From contig JBHGNT010000005.1 in the NCBI GenBank assembly GCA_043228905.1, positions 15,810,001 through 15,874,000 on the forward strand: DNA of 64,000 nucleotides. The letters are read 5' to 3'. Positions 63,808 through 64,000 of this stretch are shown in pieces. Source of the stretch: Azolla caroliniana (Eukaryota > Polypodiophyta). The position numbers and the translations under genes are program-made. The notes beneath the pieces are model-generated. The model searched no databases. It was not told the DNA's origin and was given only the letters and a program-made list of their open reading frames with translations. Every line of letters begins with the position of its first letter. Position 1 is the stretch's first letter.

Positions 63808-64000
63808 GAGACAAGCTCAACATCGGCCGGATCGGCTGAAGAAGCCGAGGACCGGATCGGTTGGGACCGATCGATTAGGCCGAGTGCGTAAACCGGGAGG
63901 CCGTTAGGAAAGATGTTCCGTGAGGAATATATTTGGGAGTTAGTGTAGGAGCTCTTAAAGAGCATTGAAGTACGGTCAGTACTTCGGTCAGTCCTTCGAG
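63802..64000 (+). repeat. Copia B2 3' LTR, cut by window end
   Basis: 199 bp matching 52816-53014 with four differences (T/C, A/G, T/C and T/C, 5' LTR versus 3' LTR), preceded by polypurine tract GAGGGGGAG (63793-63801). Confidence 0.93.

Larger units (their letters stand above)
52816..64000 (+). mobile_element. Copia element B2, runs past window end
   Basis: 5' LTR 52816-53218, PBS, gag, protease, integrase, RT to 57042, then copia C2 (57043-62738), then RNase H, tail, polypurine tract and the first 199 bp of the 3' LTR. The two LTR portions differ at only four of 199 positions, all transitions. Left flank ATCGA is the presumed target duplication; the right side is outside the window. Same family as B1. 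Confidence 0.92.

Noticed and set aside
1-64000. tRNA, rRNA, riboswitch or bacterial operon features
   Set aside because: None found by reading; PBS sites match tRNA 3' ends but are not tRNA genes.

Overview
The window is repeat-dense DNA from a land plant nuclear genome. It is mostly LTR retrotransposons, many nested inside one another. The copia primer-binding sites match TGGTATCAGAGC (initiator tRNA-Met, usual in plants), and the only host gene recognised is a long PLS-type pentatricopeptide (PPR) protein with a DYW-like C-terminus. The PPR repeat style (VDMYAKCG, roughly 100-residue PLS triplets) recalls fern or lycophyte PPR families, but the species cannot be fixed from this sequence. 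Nothing bacterial or organellar is visible.

Layout. 1-6.8 kb: a degenerate minus-strand Ty3/gypsy element (G1), Tat/Athila-like, with an unknown ORF 3' of its pol. 6.9-7.8 kb: a broken coiled-coil ORF. 7844-32871: a tandem copia array (family A) with three LTRs and two internal regions (LTR-INT-LTR-INT-LTR). Its first internal region holds a minus-strand gag-only gypsy element F (9919-20521), and F itself holds copia B1 (12391-18318). Its second internal region holds copia C1 (27068-31287, minus strand). 32.9-44.7 kb: a possible solo LTR, a copia RT fragment, and copia C3 (33625-44661), which contains gypsy E (34451-41202, minus strand). E is the likely autonomous relative of F. 44.7-52.4 kb: a lower-copy, AT-richer island with a LINE-like fragment, minisatellites, the PPR-DYW-like gene (46764-50033) and a PPR pseudogene. 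52.4 kb to the end: a gypsy integrase scrap, then copia B2 (52816 to beyond the window), which contains copia C2 (57043-62738, minus strand).

Insertion order can be read from target-site duplications: TCCAC around B1, ACGT around F, CATTG around C1, and CCGGG/CGGGG around C2. Almost all TE ORFs carry stops, frameshifts or catalytic-residue losses, so the visible copies look inactive. LTR pairs still differ by only about 2-3 percent where compared by eye, so the insertions are not ancient. Points worth a second look: the E/F autonomous/non-autonomous pair, whose pol resembles a gypsy lineage I associate with fungi; the three-LTR copia A array; the charged C-terminal tail of copia B that is coded through the polypurine tract and ends in a stop supplied by the LTR; and a DYW-like PPR protein lacking the catalytic glutamate.
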